Of a stretch of 64,000 nucleotides of DNA, positions 26,341-38,930 are shown piece by piece. A program made the translations under genes and the position numbers. Position 1 is the first letter of the stretch; the number at the start of each line of letters is the position of its first letter. Below the pieces are notes generated by a model that ran no database searches, had not been told where the DNA came from, and worked only from the letters and a program-made list of their open reading frames with translations. The stretch spans positions 3,878,420 to 3,942,419 of the forward strand of contig JANPWX010000072.1 of NCBI GenBank assembly GCA_024734555.1, written 5' to 3'. This stretch comes from Trochalopteron elliotii. Its lineage: Eukaryota > Chordata > Aves > Passeriformes > Leiothrichidae.

Positions 26341-27347
26341 CCAAACATACTTGCCAAGTATTTATTTGCATTGCATAATCATATCCTAAGGCTAGCTGGC
26401 ATTAAAAAGACATGTAAGAAAGAAACATTTCCAGTCCCACTGAGCTACAAGAGAGGAGTAAAAAGGAAAAGAAAGACAATTATTTGAGGAACTAACTTCC
26501 TGATAAACGTATTTGTATTGGGAAGCAGCTGGTTGCTATTTAATTCCTTCTTCCTTAAAGAAATACAGAATCCTATTGCCCTTTGTGACATGGCTAGCTA
26601 ATTCTTGATTCTGACTGTGTTTGCCTTCAGAAGAGAAAATCTGATCACAAATGAAAACTGTAAAGCTGTTGGCATAAAATAAGTGAACAGACAGTATCCA
26701 ATTCCTTTCTCCATTATACCTGCAATTTGTCTTGTAACAGTGTAGGTGATTTGACATGGTGTTGATTTCCATCATAAGTCACCTTCTGCATTAAGCCTTC
26801 TCTTATCCTGTTTGAGCGATACACTTGGATTCCCAGGTAATGCTCAGATGTCATAAATTTGTCGTCCTTAACTTTCCCCAGACTGCTAGCATGTAGGAAA
26901 ATTACCAGTGGTTTTGATTATCTGTGGTCAGCCTGTTTTCTACTTTGGTGCCCCTTCTAGGATAGTTTTAAACCACATGAACATTGAAGCAAATATTAAG
27001 CAACCAGTGATGTGACCTTATCAAGGAAATATCATCTCAGGAACTTGAATCTAGTAGCAGCCACAATACTGATTTACTGTTGTAAGCATGTGCTTGGAGC
27101 CTCAAGGTTTATTGCCATGTCATATGAAGTATCAAGTAGAACATAATCATGGGCAAATTCTGTTCAGTTATTGCTGCATCCCAAGGGTGCAAATACTGGC
27201 AGAACATCCCAATTTAATCTAGTACTGATGTGTTTCACTGGGTTTTTAACATGCTGTTCTTGCAGAGAAAGTTTACATCTGCTTAACTAGAAATTGACTG
27301 AAGCCCACTTCCCCAGTAACACTTCATGTGTTGTTTTTTTTTTCCAG
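26341..27347. other. Unique AT-rich non-coding DNA
   Basis: No supported feature. It ends in a pyrimidine tract that leads into the exon-like segment at 27348. Confidence 0.5.
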
Positions 27348-27525
27348 GACACTTACAGATTTTAAATTTGAAGCAGTGACAAATGTCCTTGCCACCATTG
27401 TAATGAACGTGAAAAAACTTCTAGAAAATATTCATCAGCTTGAGGGATCTTAGGGAGGGCCCTTAAATTCTGCAAAATGGTTAGAAGAAGGTTCTGGTCC
27501 TTAATAAAACTTTGATCTTTGTACT
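27348..27525 (+). other. Candidate terminal exon (unproven)
   Basis: A strong splice-acceptor context (a T-rich tract ending in tttttttttccag, 27335-27347) is followed by an open frame of 34 codons from 27349 to a TAG stop at 27451-27453. An AATAAA signal lies at 27503-27508, about 50 bp downstream of the stop. The order acceptor, short frame, stop and poly-A signal is what a short last exon looks like. The encoded peptide (starting TLTDFKFEAV) resembles nothing I recognise, and no partner exon or donor can be assigned. In AT-rich DNA such combinations also arise by chance. Confidence 0.2.
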
Positions 27526-30500
27526 GAAATTAGTGCTTCTTTCATATTCTCTCCACCTTTATTTCCCTAAACACCTTGACCTACATAACAGGATCTAAAA
27601 GACTCACCATGCCAACTGTGACCCATGTTTCAAGAAGGGAAAGAAATGGAAGGCCCTATGGTTCAATGTGAACTCACCTCTTGTGTTTTCCCATAGCTGG
27701 CACCATCAACTACAAGTTCATATTCTTCTTCCCCTTTTCTTCTTTCATCCTTGTGCAAAAACCATCTCCTAATTAAATTCCCTGCTCTACCAAGCAGCCA
27801 TCCAGATCCTCAAAGAATGACAAATTCCCACAACACTCTGACTATTTCTCAGTAACACTGACATTAAACAGGAAAAGAAAACAACCATTGTACTTTGCAT
27901 TGGCTTCCAAGACAATGCATTATCTGATTAGACCCCAAAAAGGAAGGCATTGTGTCCATTATTTACCTCTTTCGGGTGATCAGAGCCATCTTCCATGGTT
28001 CTTCCAAGCCCCTGATGGTATCCTGGTACAGGATTAATTACAAGCTGTTTGTGATGAGCATTGCTGATTGGAAGTTGGTTTCTGCCCTTCTACTGATATA
28101 ATACTGGCACTACTCAAAGTCCAGATTCATGATTTGTTTTTATTGTTTTTGTTATCATTAGGATCTTCTTCTTGAGTGTCACAGCAGTCTTCAGTGTGGG
28201 CAACTCCCTTCCACCTTTATCCTGACAAACAATGAACACCACAAAAGTGCATTGTTAATAGAGACATATTAGAAGCTGTTGGATGTGACAGATAGCAGTA
28301 TAAAAAGCTGCCAAAAGTTAGATAAAACACTGTGAAAGATGACAGGACTTCACAGGTTGCTAAGGAAAGTCAATTGAGGAAAATGGCCAGACTTTGCATA
28401 TCATGGAAGGGGAATATCAGAGATCTTTCAGGGAGTGAAGCCATAATGTAGGCAGACAGTATCTATGTAATATGCATATTAGTAATATAATTTACCTAGA
28501 CTCAAGGTAAAAGTATCAGAAATATGAAATTTTGGTGTAGCAAAATCAGGATCAATGGGAAGGAACTAATTAAGAGTGGGTTGATATTTAGGAGGAAGCT
28601 GGAGTGGAGAAAGGATGGTACAAGACCCCTGAAAAGCAGAATCAAAAAAAAATGCAAAAGGCTTTAAAAAATCAAATCATGTTATTGGTGTCTTCTGGGG
28701 TTACCCATTGGACAACCCCACTTCTATCCTGCAGGTAAAGCATGATAACAAACCAAATCTGTTGTTCTGACCATGACACACACGTCAAAAATATTTCCAG
28801 TCAGGATGAATGGAGCAGAAACTTTACCTGTCTGTCAGGACAACACCTGGATGATCAGATGAAACATTAGTTTGTCACTGCTCATGCTAGACCTGATGGC
28901 ATTGATATCTTCCCTACCACTTCCAAACAGTGCATTACATCCTTTACATTTTTGTACTAGCACCTCAGGGAAATCTGGGTGATTTTTTCAGTCCAAATCA
29001 ACCTCTGCTTGGAAGCCCTCTAGGAATCCAGCAAAGGAAACAGGAAAAACAAATGTGAAGTTGAAGAATCACTGTCTTTTTTTTATTTTATTGCCCTGGA
29101 GTACCATTGACCTCTGACATTTCCCCAGCTGTTTACTGGACAGATACAGAAAATGTAAATTTCCCGATTTGTTTAACACAATATTTATAGAGCCAAACTT
29201 CCCAATGACTGTTTTCAACAAACATTCACACAGAATAAATACCCAAAAGTTTGATGTGCAATTCTATTTAAAAATTCCTACCAACAGAAAGTGCTCTCAC
29301 GTCCTTTTTATCTTTCTCTTTTTTGGTAGATTTATTTTTAGTTTTTGGTTAATGTAACAGAATTACCCTGTAACTTGTCAGATACTCATAAAAACACCTT
29401 CCCACAGTTCAACTGCATTTTTCTTAGGCAATGTAGAGACTTCGCTTATGTGGACAGCTTTGCTTTGGGGAGTTTGGTTTTTAGTGCAGTTGGCTGTGGA
29501 CATTTATATGTGTAAGTTTAAAAGATCCATGAGCTGATTCATGTAACACCAAGATTTGTTTGCTACTGGGGGTGTAGGGATTGGAAAGCACTACCTCTAC
29601 CTACAAGTGAAGTTTCCCAGCAACTCCAGTGCTTAAATATAAAAAATGATACATGAAATTTAGAAAGTATGAAACCAAAGTTTAGAAAGTTATGAAACCA
29701 AAAATGCTTATTTGGCATTGTCTTATATTTTCTTCTACATATGATTTGAAATATTTCAAATACAATACATGTTCACATAGCATTTTTCCCTTAGGACTCC
29801 ATCTTACCCAGTACATGAAGTAGAACTGCTGTATTGATTCTTTGTCTTTTTATTAAAATGATGTAAAGAAGTGTCTATTAGTAGAATCTTTGCCTGTTTT
29901 GTTACAGAAGCTAAAGGTTTGGAAACAAATGAGAGAGCAATTATCGGTGCATAAAAGAGGGTTAAAGTCAATGAGTACTGGCTGGAAAAGTGCTGTAATA
30001 TTCTTATATCATACCAAGCTTATGGTTTTTTTGCCTGTTAATCTAAAATATTATTAACACCTGGGACCTATGTAGCCCACGGTGGCAGTCAAACTCATAC
30101 AATGCTGGAGGTCATATTCTTTCTTGCCCTTCTACACAGAGTGGAGACTATGGCATTTTCTCATCTACTTGTGCAAATGCATCATTTTTTAAGTATTCAG
30201 GTCTCCCAACTCACTTATTTGTTCTCCATTCTAGCTTCGAATTAGCAAACGCCAGTCAAAATTGAGTTTTCTCCATAATATTGTCATGTCAGCATTTCCT
30301 TAGTTGGGGAAATATACTTGGGGTGGTCCCTTTCTGGCTTCATTTTGTTGAAGTATTCCTTGTCCACCTCTGCAGAAAGTTTTTATGGGCTACTTAAATC
30401 AACGTTCTCTATGTTCAATGAAATCACTCCTGCAACAGGAATGGGAACCTCTTGACCAGGCAGATTTTCTACCCGGGATTTCAATCTACAATTAATAATA

Positions 30501-32303
30501 ACAAAAAAAAGAGAAGGTCTAGGCTCAGGAAGAAATTCTCTTGAACTGTCTAAAATTCTCCACAGAAACTCCTTTAACAATTGGTCAAACACTTCATTCT
30601 TTTATGGTAGTATGTTCAATCATCTAGTTTCAAGTCAGTCACCTAGGGAAGCATTTCAACATTCCTCGGAGTGGTAAGTGGAATTAAGTCATATATTGAA
30701 CATGATCTTTAATTGTAAGACATCATGATGCTCTGGTTCCTTGTTATTTTCAGAATGCAATGTAAGCCTTATTCCAGCTAATATTTTCTCTAATTACTTC
30801 AGCAACACATAAGAGAACACATTCATAAGTGTGTGGAGGAAGAGCAGCAAATCTCTACTTATCAGTTGAGATACTAAATAAAATCTGTTCAAAAGCAGTC
30901 CTCATCCTGACCTCTGATGAATCCTTCTAATACAGGCCCTTTTCGCCAGTCTGGCAGGCTTCAGAGGGTTGAGCACACTCTGCACAGGTCCACTCACTCC
31001 TGAAAAAATTTTTACCCTGTCACCTCATTTCTATGTGGCTTCTCTGCCTCTCTCAGAGCCTTCCAGCTTGCAGATTCCACTGAGTTCCAGCTGTCTCCAC
31101 CATTCCCCTGCCTTCTCCACCCTTGAGCTTCTTGCACTCACATTGCTCCAGTGACACTCAGGAGACATCTAGAATCTATTCTTCCTCTTGAGGCCTGTGC
31201 ATACTAAGGTGTAATATCCAAGATAAAGGAAATAAAGGGCCTGCTAGCAAACAAACTAGAGTTCTACCAGATTTTATTTTAACCACCTCAACTTAAAAAT
31301 ATAATCCTTAACTTAAAAACTAATCCTCAGAATTGTTTGAGGCAAAGGGCTTTTAAACCCTCCTGCTTCTTTTCTAGGGCAGTTGTTGCCTTGACCATTA
31401 GTGCCCAAAGCATGTTCCCAGGGGCCCAGAACAAGAATGAAGTCTGCAGTTAGGAGGCAAAGCCTGGAGATCAGTCACACAGCATCAGCATAGACAACCA
31501 CCAATGGAAGATAACAAAATTCCAGTGGGAATGTTTCCTAATAGAAACCAGTAACAACTTTTGCTTGATTCACTTCAAATTCATTTATGCATTCATAGGT
31601 TCATTTATGCTCTTTTAGCTGTTGCTTAACCTTGAGCAATCTTGGTAACATGCTTCTTTATTTAATGTGTGTATGGAAGACTGAAGGCTAATGAGGTGTT
31701 AATACAATTTATCTGCTTTAAAAATGCTTTGTGTGAACTATTCTTCTTGTGGTGTATCAGCCTTATCTGGTTTGGTGGCACTAAAAAGGTCAACAGCTGT
31801 TGCATACAGAGTCACATAAAATATAATTACAACATCAGTGCAATTAACCCATTAGTTCTGTAAAACTAATACATAAAGACGTTACTCTGAAAGAGATAAA
31901 TAGCCCTGAAAATGGCTGCACCATTACTTCAGAAATAGTTAATGGCTTTTTTAAATACAGCTCCTTATAAGGAGGTATTGGTACTGTAAGCACTTTCAAT
32001 TAATACAGCACTACAGAGAAATTCATGTTGAAATCCATTTTTCTACACAAGCACCTTACAAACTGTATGTACAGCATGTTACTTCTAGAGGTGCTTTGTT
32101 CATAGTGGTTCATGGGCCATGACTTCCACATCCACGGGCAGTTCCTGTTGTAATATTGGTAGCTCTGCCAGCATTATGGCAGCATGCAAGGACCCTGTCC
32201 CCATTGGTTTGGTTGCCTTGCAATTCCTGGTAATTGCCAGCACATATACAGTATGCAGAATTAAGGCATTTAGGGTTAAGAGTGCACTGAGTCCCCAAGA
32301 TAT
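27526..32303. other. Unique AT-rich non-coding DNA, about 4.8 kb
   Basis: No gene or classified repeat is recognised. Near 29659-29702 a 21-23-bp unit (tttagaaagt...atgaaaccaaa) is tandemly duplicated with one indel. The rest is featureless. Confidence 0.55.
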
Positions 32304-32365
32304 GACATAACATGGCATGATATAACATGGCATGATATAGCATGACATAACATAAAACATAACAT
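32304..32365. repeat. Minisatellite, 15-bp and 10-bp units
   Basis: Two 15-bp copies of gayataacatggcat (32304-32318 and 32319-32333) are followed by shortened versions gatatagcat, gacataacat and aaaacataacat. Open frames here translate to a cysteine/tyrosine/methionine-rich repeat on the minus strand, which is an artefact of the repeat and not a protein. Confidence 0.92.
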
Positions 32366-33296
32366 AGCAGACAATATATAGTACCTGACTCTCCATATTC
32401 TCCCATAATCAAGAGATTATTTTCAAATGAGCCAGGAAATGAAAAATGCAACTGGTTTCATCAACCACAGACACAAATCTGGGGTCCTGTGCTCTGAATG
32501 CTGATATCCTAAACCCTCTTGCAGCTCACAGACAAGCTCCCACAGTAGTAGAGCTACTGCTTTCCTTACAGTCAAAGTTGTGTTGCTTATGCCACCCTAC
32601 CTCTATTATCTGGACTAGAATACAAGTTTTTGCTCTTTTCCCTAATCTCTAGCAAGCAGGCTCACTGCTCACTGTTTTATGATTGTGAGACCCCAAGCTT
32701 TCTACCCTGTACTTAGTGAAGTATATATTGCCATAAAATTCTCACTCTCTGTGTGCAGTTATTAACATCTGTGCATGCTTATCTTTTTGATGGACTGACA
32801 CAGAGCACTTTAATCTGGAAACTGCAAATGAGCTGTCAGTTATGTTACTAAACCTATCAAAATCCTTACTGTCACATGTCAAAATTCTGAGAGTCGAGCA
32901 TAATGATAACAACCAATGAACAGAACAAGAATATGGGGCATTAAGGGCATTATCAAATTAAAATGTGAAAATGATGTGCCACATCTACACCTGTATAAGT
33001 TTTTCTTGTATCTCATGGTGAAAGATATCTTTTTTCCCATGTTTGTTACATATTTGTTTCAGAAATATTTCACAGTAGACTTGAACCAATAATTTGCCTT
33101 TTGCAATATCAAATAACAGCAAACAGCTATTTCAACAATGCTGTGTTAGATACTCCCATAATTTTACAACACATTAGGAAAGTTCCGTTAAAAGACTTTG
33201 CCTTATTTTCTTTTTAAAAGAAAACAAATTCTTACATTTTGTGTGAAATTCCCATTTTTGGACAATTCATTTAACTGACTGCAATTCCCATTACAC
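32366..33296. other. Unique non-coding DNA
   Basis: No gene or classified repeat is recognised in this interval. Confidence 0.55.
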
Positions 33297-34556
33297 CCCA
33301 AGAAAAGGGCCCTGGGAGCTACCCAACTGTCAGCCTCACCTCTGTGCCTGAAAAGGTCATGGAACAGATCCTCCCAGAATGTTTGCTGAGGCACAGGGAG
33401 GTCATTTGAGACAGTCAGCATGGTTTCAACTGAGGGTAAGTCCTGACTGACCAACCTGGTGGCCTTCTATGATAGAGTGACTATATCAGTGGACAAAGGA
33501 AGAGTGACAGGTGTCATTTATCTGAACTTCTGTAAAGCCTTTGTCACAATGCCCCACATCATCCTTCTCTCCAAATTGGAGAGTGATAGGTTTGATTGAT
33601 GGACTGTTCAATGCACAAGGATTTAGTTGGATGGTTTGATCCAGAGAGCAGTGGACAACAGCTCAATGTCCAGAGAGTTGTCAGTGACAAGTGGTGTCTT
33701 CAGGGGTCCATATGGGGACCAGCCCTGCTTAATCTTCATCAGTCACATAGTCAGTGAGATGGAGAGCACCTTCAGCAAGTTTGCCAGCAATACTGGGAGA
33801 CACTAAGCTGACACACCTGATGGACGGGATGCCATTCAGAGGGACCTGGACAAACTTAAGAGGTGGGCCCATGCAACCCCCCTGACCAAGGCCAAGTCCT
33901 GCACTTTGGCTGGGGCAATCCCAAGTACAAATACAACATGAGCTGACAGTGTGCATTTGCAGCCCAGAAAGACAGTGGTGTCCTGGGCTCCACCCGAAGC
34001 AGCATGGCCAGCAGGGACAAGGGGGATTCTTCCCCTCTGCTCCGCTCTGGTGAGAAACCACCTGGAGTGCTGTGCCCAGCTCTGGAGCCCCCAGCATAAG
34101 AAAGACATGAACCTGTTGAACAGAGTCCAGAGGAGGGCCGTGATGGTGATCAGAGGGCTGGAGATCCTTTCCTATGAGGAAAGATTCAGGGAGTAGGAGC
34201 TGCTTATCCTGGAGAAGTCTCCAGGGAGACCTCCTCATGGCCCTTCAGTACACAAAAGGGGTTTATGAGAAAAATGAGGATATATGTTTTAGAAGGACCT
34301 ATTGTGATAGGGCAAAGTCTTAAACTAAAAAATAATCAATTGAGACTAGAAACTTTTTATCACAAGTGTGGTAAAACACTGGAACAAGTTGCCTAGAGAG
34401 GTGGCAGATGCTCCATCCCTGAAAACATTCAAGGTCACACTGGATGGAGGTCTGAGTAACCTTATCTAGTTGAAGACGTCCCTGCTCCTCACAGGGGGCT
34501 GGACTAGATGACATTTACTGGTCCCTTTCAACCAAAGGTATTCTATTAGTCTAAGA
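33297..34556 (+). mobile_element. CR1 LINE, longest copy: RT through 3' end
   Basis: About 1.26 kb of sense-strand CR1, from the start of the reverse-transcriptase domain to the 3' terminus. Translated pieces include [16 protein letters not shown] and a motif-A region reading [10 protein letters not shown] where the family has YLDFCKAFDT, so the catalytic Asp is lost. The second catalytic box, normally FADD, reads FASN (33780-33791). The ORF2 end and 3' UTR are clear: 'gtggtaaaacactggaacaa' near 34370, 'ctggatggaggtctgagtaa', and 'ggggctggactagatgac' close to the tail at 34556. The element is 5' truncated (full CR1 is about 4.5 kb) and has several frameshifts. It cannot move by itself. Confidence 0.96.
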
Positions 34557-37500
34557 GTAGATCTCGATGCCACAACATTGATTCGGGCTGATTTTGCAGG
34601 ATTTATTTCTCTGCACAAAGAGTTGATGCCAAGGACCTTTTAAAAATGCCTCCAGAGCAAGTATTTCTAATTGAAACATTTGTCTTTTCTTCCTGTAATT
34701 ATGCATTATTGCTCACCCTCTGTTTGTTGTAATACTTTGATTTATGACAATAGTGGAATGAAAATTTTCATGTGACTGTATATTCCCAGAAAAGATGCAT
34801 CAAAGGAATTTTTTCCTTAACCACTTTTTTATCAAGTGGTCAGTTGGCTCATGATTATTCTTCAAAGCTCAAATATATATTGTATAAATACATTGGTGTT
34901 CAGAGATCAGGGAGGAGGTAGACTGATGGACAAGAGTTTTGCTTGGTACACACAGAATAAATACTTGGAAGATTTCAAGCAGCATATTGTAGAATGCTCC
35001 ATAGAAGAGTTACAGAAGAATAATTGTGGCTTTTTTGTCTCAAAGTATTTATTACTTGTTTCTTTCTGAAATAAAAAAAAAATCCAGGTAGAGGCCTCCT
35101 GGGTTGCTTGTTTTGATTAAAAACCTCTCTTAATACAATAAATAACATTATCTCAAAATAACCTTCAATTTCCAAATTACCTTTGCTCCTAGTGAACCCA
35201 TTGTTCAATATTTTTAATTTTAAGTCATTGGTGAGTCTTCCTATTCACTACAAAAGTGTTCAAGCGTTATTCAGTATGCTTTGCTAAATAAGCTAACTGG
35301 ACTTTAAGCTGCTAAATTTCATGGTGATTATTTAAATCTAACCCTTAAAATTATACATTTTATTCTGTTCTCTTTTCCTATCCTCCTGTGTTTCTGTCTC
35401 CAGCCTTTGCTTCATGAAATTGATGTGCCATGGGCTTTGATTTGTAGATGAATGGTACCAAGAATTTGAATCTCAAGGTCATTTTTGGCAGTGCCACATG
35501 AGCACTGGCAGTTATTGGATTACATAAAGTCAATGAAGTTAATCAGGGCCTTAAAACCACTTCTAGTAATTAACATATACAACGTATGCTCTGTGGAAAA
35601 ACTACATGACAGTGAAAAGGATAAATCAGACCAGTGCAATCACTCTTTCAAATTAATACAATTCCCAAAACAGTGCACAAGATCTCTGATAAAAGCTTAA
35701 ATAATTTCAGAAGTTTTTATAACCAGTCTAAGTCTAAGAATACTTTCTAGCACACAATAAAAGACTACCCTAGAGTATCCTCATGGTGTTTCAAATTTCA
35801 ATGTATCAAGATTTATTACAATAATTAGTTGAAACTACTCAAAAATTGGATCATCTTAGCCAGATATCAGCTGTTGTTAGTGATCTCTTGAGTAGAATTG
35901 AATAAAATATTATTGAATGTTGTACAAGGTGAATGGCTTAAGTTTCTAGCAAACATACAGGATACATATAAATATAGTCATATAGAATTACATAGAGTTT
36001 AGTCAATAAAACATAGAATTAAACATATGAAGGGCAAAATACTTCGATTCCTTCAAAAGAACACAGTGTCATAATTTTACCTCTTTAAATTTTAGCCTCC
36101 TTAGCACTAGTGTAGCTCTTGTCATCTACCTAGAGAAAAAATTATAAAGAATGTCAATATTTATTTATATTTTCAATGTAGTCATACAAGACTAATATTA
36201 ATGTTTGTATATAGAACAAAAGCATTGCACAAACAATTCTCAGAAAGTGCACACTTCAGGAAGTTCCCTGTAATACAATATGAAATATTTAACTATGCTT
36301 AGTTGTTGTTATTTTATCCTTGGGTCTTCATTATGATACAAAAGCAGAGGAAGCCCGAGGAAGCAAAGGTATTTTCTACAGGTTCACCATGCATAAAATC
36401 AGAATAACATGAGAACCTAAGAAGGATATTGTAATTACTGTTGCTAATTTTCTGGAAAGATAATAAATATAAAGAAGTTTCAGTCTTTAAAAAGAAATCC
36501 CAATAGAGCACACAAAATTAGAAGTATCACAGTGAAGCAATGTATTTTATTAAACTATTTTGCTATAAGGTTTTATTCCATGAGCTGGAGGCATAGATTG
36601 CTTTTGCAGCAGCCATTGAAAGCAATTCAATTACATATTTGAAACAGTACTTACCAGCAAACTCCCTGTTGCTCAGCAGAGTTCTCTTTAGAAGTACAAC
36701 TGCTTCCTTTCAAAGGGTATCAGAGAGGTCTCGAATTTGATTGCTGTCTACTCTCTTAGCAATATCAAACTGTTTAAACTGAGATGCAAGAGTGGCTGAA
36801 TTGACAAAGCCCTTGTGCTCTAGAAAAATTCAGATATTCTTATTTTAATTTTAGAATTACTCTAGAGTTAGAATAGGCTTCCTCTCTAAAGCACAAAGGA
36901 GGGTAGAAAGTGTAGATATCTATATTTGTAGTTTGTGAGAAGCATGGGGACTCCATAGTCAGCTTGGCTCTTGCCTGTGTTTAATGTTTAGTGGTAATTT
37001 AGGATATCATCACATCTGTACTGCATTCTCCTGAAATACCTCGACTTAACCTTCTCACTCTGTAATACCAATCTTCCACAAATTTGTGTGCCTGATTTAG
37101 TGTTGCCTTCATTAAAAAACTGCATCCTTTTGCTTACTTTATCATTTCTCTGAGGTTGCTCCTTCAGCATCTTGAGTTTTTTATGATTTTTCTCTATATT
37201 AATTTACAGATTTTGCTGAGGTACAGCCCAGAACTATGGGCAGATACCATTCATAACATCCATGAATAGTAAGAGGCTGATGTCCTCTTCCTGTGTACAA
37301 CTCATAACAGCTTTGGCCCTTATCTAGGTATTCTACACAGCAAAATCATCAATCACTTACTATTTGGTATCATCTCTCCTTGGGTCTGTATTGCTGATCT
37401 CCTTTTCTTCTTCCCTGTCAAAGGACCTCTATCCAGCCAGAGGTCTGAGGAAATGTTTCCAGAGGACTTTGATCCAGTCCAGCTTTAGATATTAAATTAG

Positions 37501-38390
37501 GCTTATAACAACACAGATGTTATAAACAAGGCAAACCCTGCTTTTCATTTCTTTTAGTGTTAAATCCAACCACAGAGCCTTTTTGCAGATATCAGTTTCA
37601 CTGTATATGGATATAGGAATTTGCACTACTGAGTAATAAACAAAAAGCCATTTTCTTATGGATTGAAAGCCTTGTTTTTCAGTCAACTCTGCTAACAAAA
37701 GCAACTGAAGTGACAAAGGTCTTTGCTGGCAAGGCACATTATTTGAGAGATTTAATAGAATGTCTCACTCCTCACAGGAATGCGGAATGCACAGAAACAT
37801 TCAACTACACATGAATTGGGTGTCTTTGCATCAATGATTCTTATGCTCATTTTGCTCTCCATGAACAGCTGAGTAATAGTGAGTTTTGTGTTTAGGATTG
37901 AGAGATACATAAAAAACCCAATGAATTCTGAAGTGTAAACCCAGCCTTCTGAATTTCCTCTCTTTGCTCCCTATCTTTTGTTCTTTCTCATAGTTTTTTT
38001 TAGCTAAATCTTGTTAGTGTTCATTTGGCACCAATCAAAGTGCAAAACATTACAGAACATAAAGCAATTTCCACAATAGTTGACTGATTATTTCATTTTG
38101 CTGCACAACTTGTAGTAAGCTATGCTCTGTTTTAAGGTAAAGATGTGCACAGTTATATCTCCTCCCATGGGCTCTATTTTAATCAGAAAAGGTCAACATT
38201 AAAAGCTTTCTGCGTGAAATCACAGATAGGCGAACATAGCTGGACCTCACTCCAAACCTCAATACGTTTTACATAATTTAGAAATTAGGGAGTCACACTT
38301 CCTCTATTTAAGAAACAATAATTAATCTGTCTTTCTGCAGGATTTGGAAATTGTGTAGCAGAAGGGGCCAAAGGCGACATTTAACATTCC
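34557..38390. other. Unique AT-rich non-coding DNA, about 3.8 kb
   Basis: No gene or classified repeat is recognised. Open frames are under 85 codons. Confidence 0.55.
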
Positions 38391-38930
38391 TATTCCCCAG
38401 TGGGATGGGGGGTAGAATGGGAAGAATGAAAGTGACAGAACTTGTGTATTTATATAAAGGCATTTTAAAAGGAAAAGCAAAAGCCAGACATACAAGCCAA
38501 ACAAAACAGGTAATTCATTCACCATTTTCCATGGGCAGGCAGGTGTTCAGCCATCCCAGGAAAAGCAGGGTTCCATCACACATGATTGTGATTTGGGAAG
38601 ACAAACACCATCACTCCAAATGCCTCCCCTTTGTTTCTTTTTTGCCCAGCTTTATATGCTAAGCATGATGTCATGGTATGGATTGTCCCCTTGGTCAACC
38701 AGGGTCAGCTGTCCCACTGTGGCCCTTCCCAAACTCCTTGTGTACCTTCCTTCTCCTTGCTGGTGGGAAGGGATGAGGAGCAGAAAATGCCTTGGCTGTG
38801 TGTAAGGGCTGCTCAGCAATTGCTAAAACTCCCCTGGGTCAACAATGCTGTTTTCAGCACAAATCCAAAACATGGCCTCATAGCAGCTACTGTGAAGAAA
38901 ATTAACTTTATCCCAGCTAAACCCAGGACA
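38391..38930 (-). mobile_element. ERV LTR (TGTCCTGG family), nearly complete solo copy
   Basis: Read on the minus strand, the element begins TGTCCTGGGTTTAGC at 38930, the signature 5' end of an abundant avian ERV LTR family. U3 follows, with a CRE-like tgatgtca (plus 38668-38675) and a TATA box (minus TATAAAG, plus 38650-38656). R/U5 follows, up to the 'cccccatcccactgggg' stretch near 38396-38412. The usual last 45 bp of the family are missing or unrecognisable, and no target duplication was found. The poly-A signal is degenerate. No gag, pol or env is adjacent. Internal/terminal assignments come from recalled family structure; the ERVL or ERVK label is uncertain. Confidence 0.85.

Noticed and set aside
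32100..32451. Cys/Tyr/Met-rich repeated peptide on the minus strand
   Set aside because: It is the translation of a small minisatellite.
33729..34238. 169-codon minus-strand open frame
   Set aside because: It is the antisense of a CR1 ORF2 remnant, where GC-rich sequence leaves long accidental frames.
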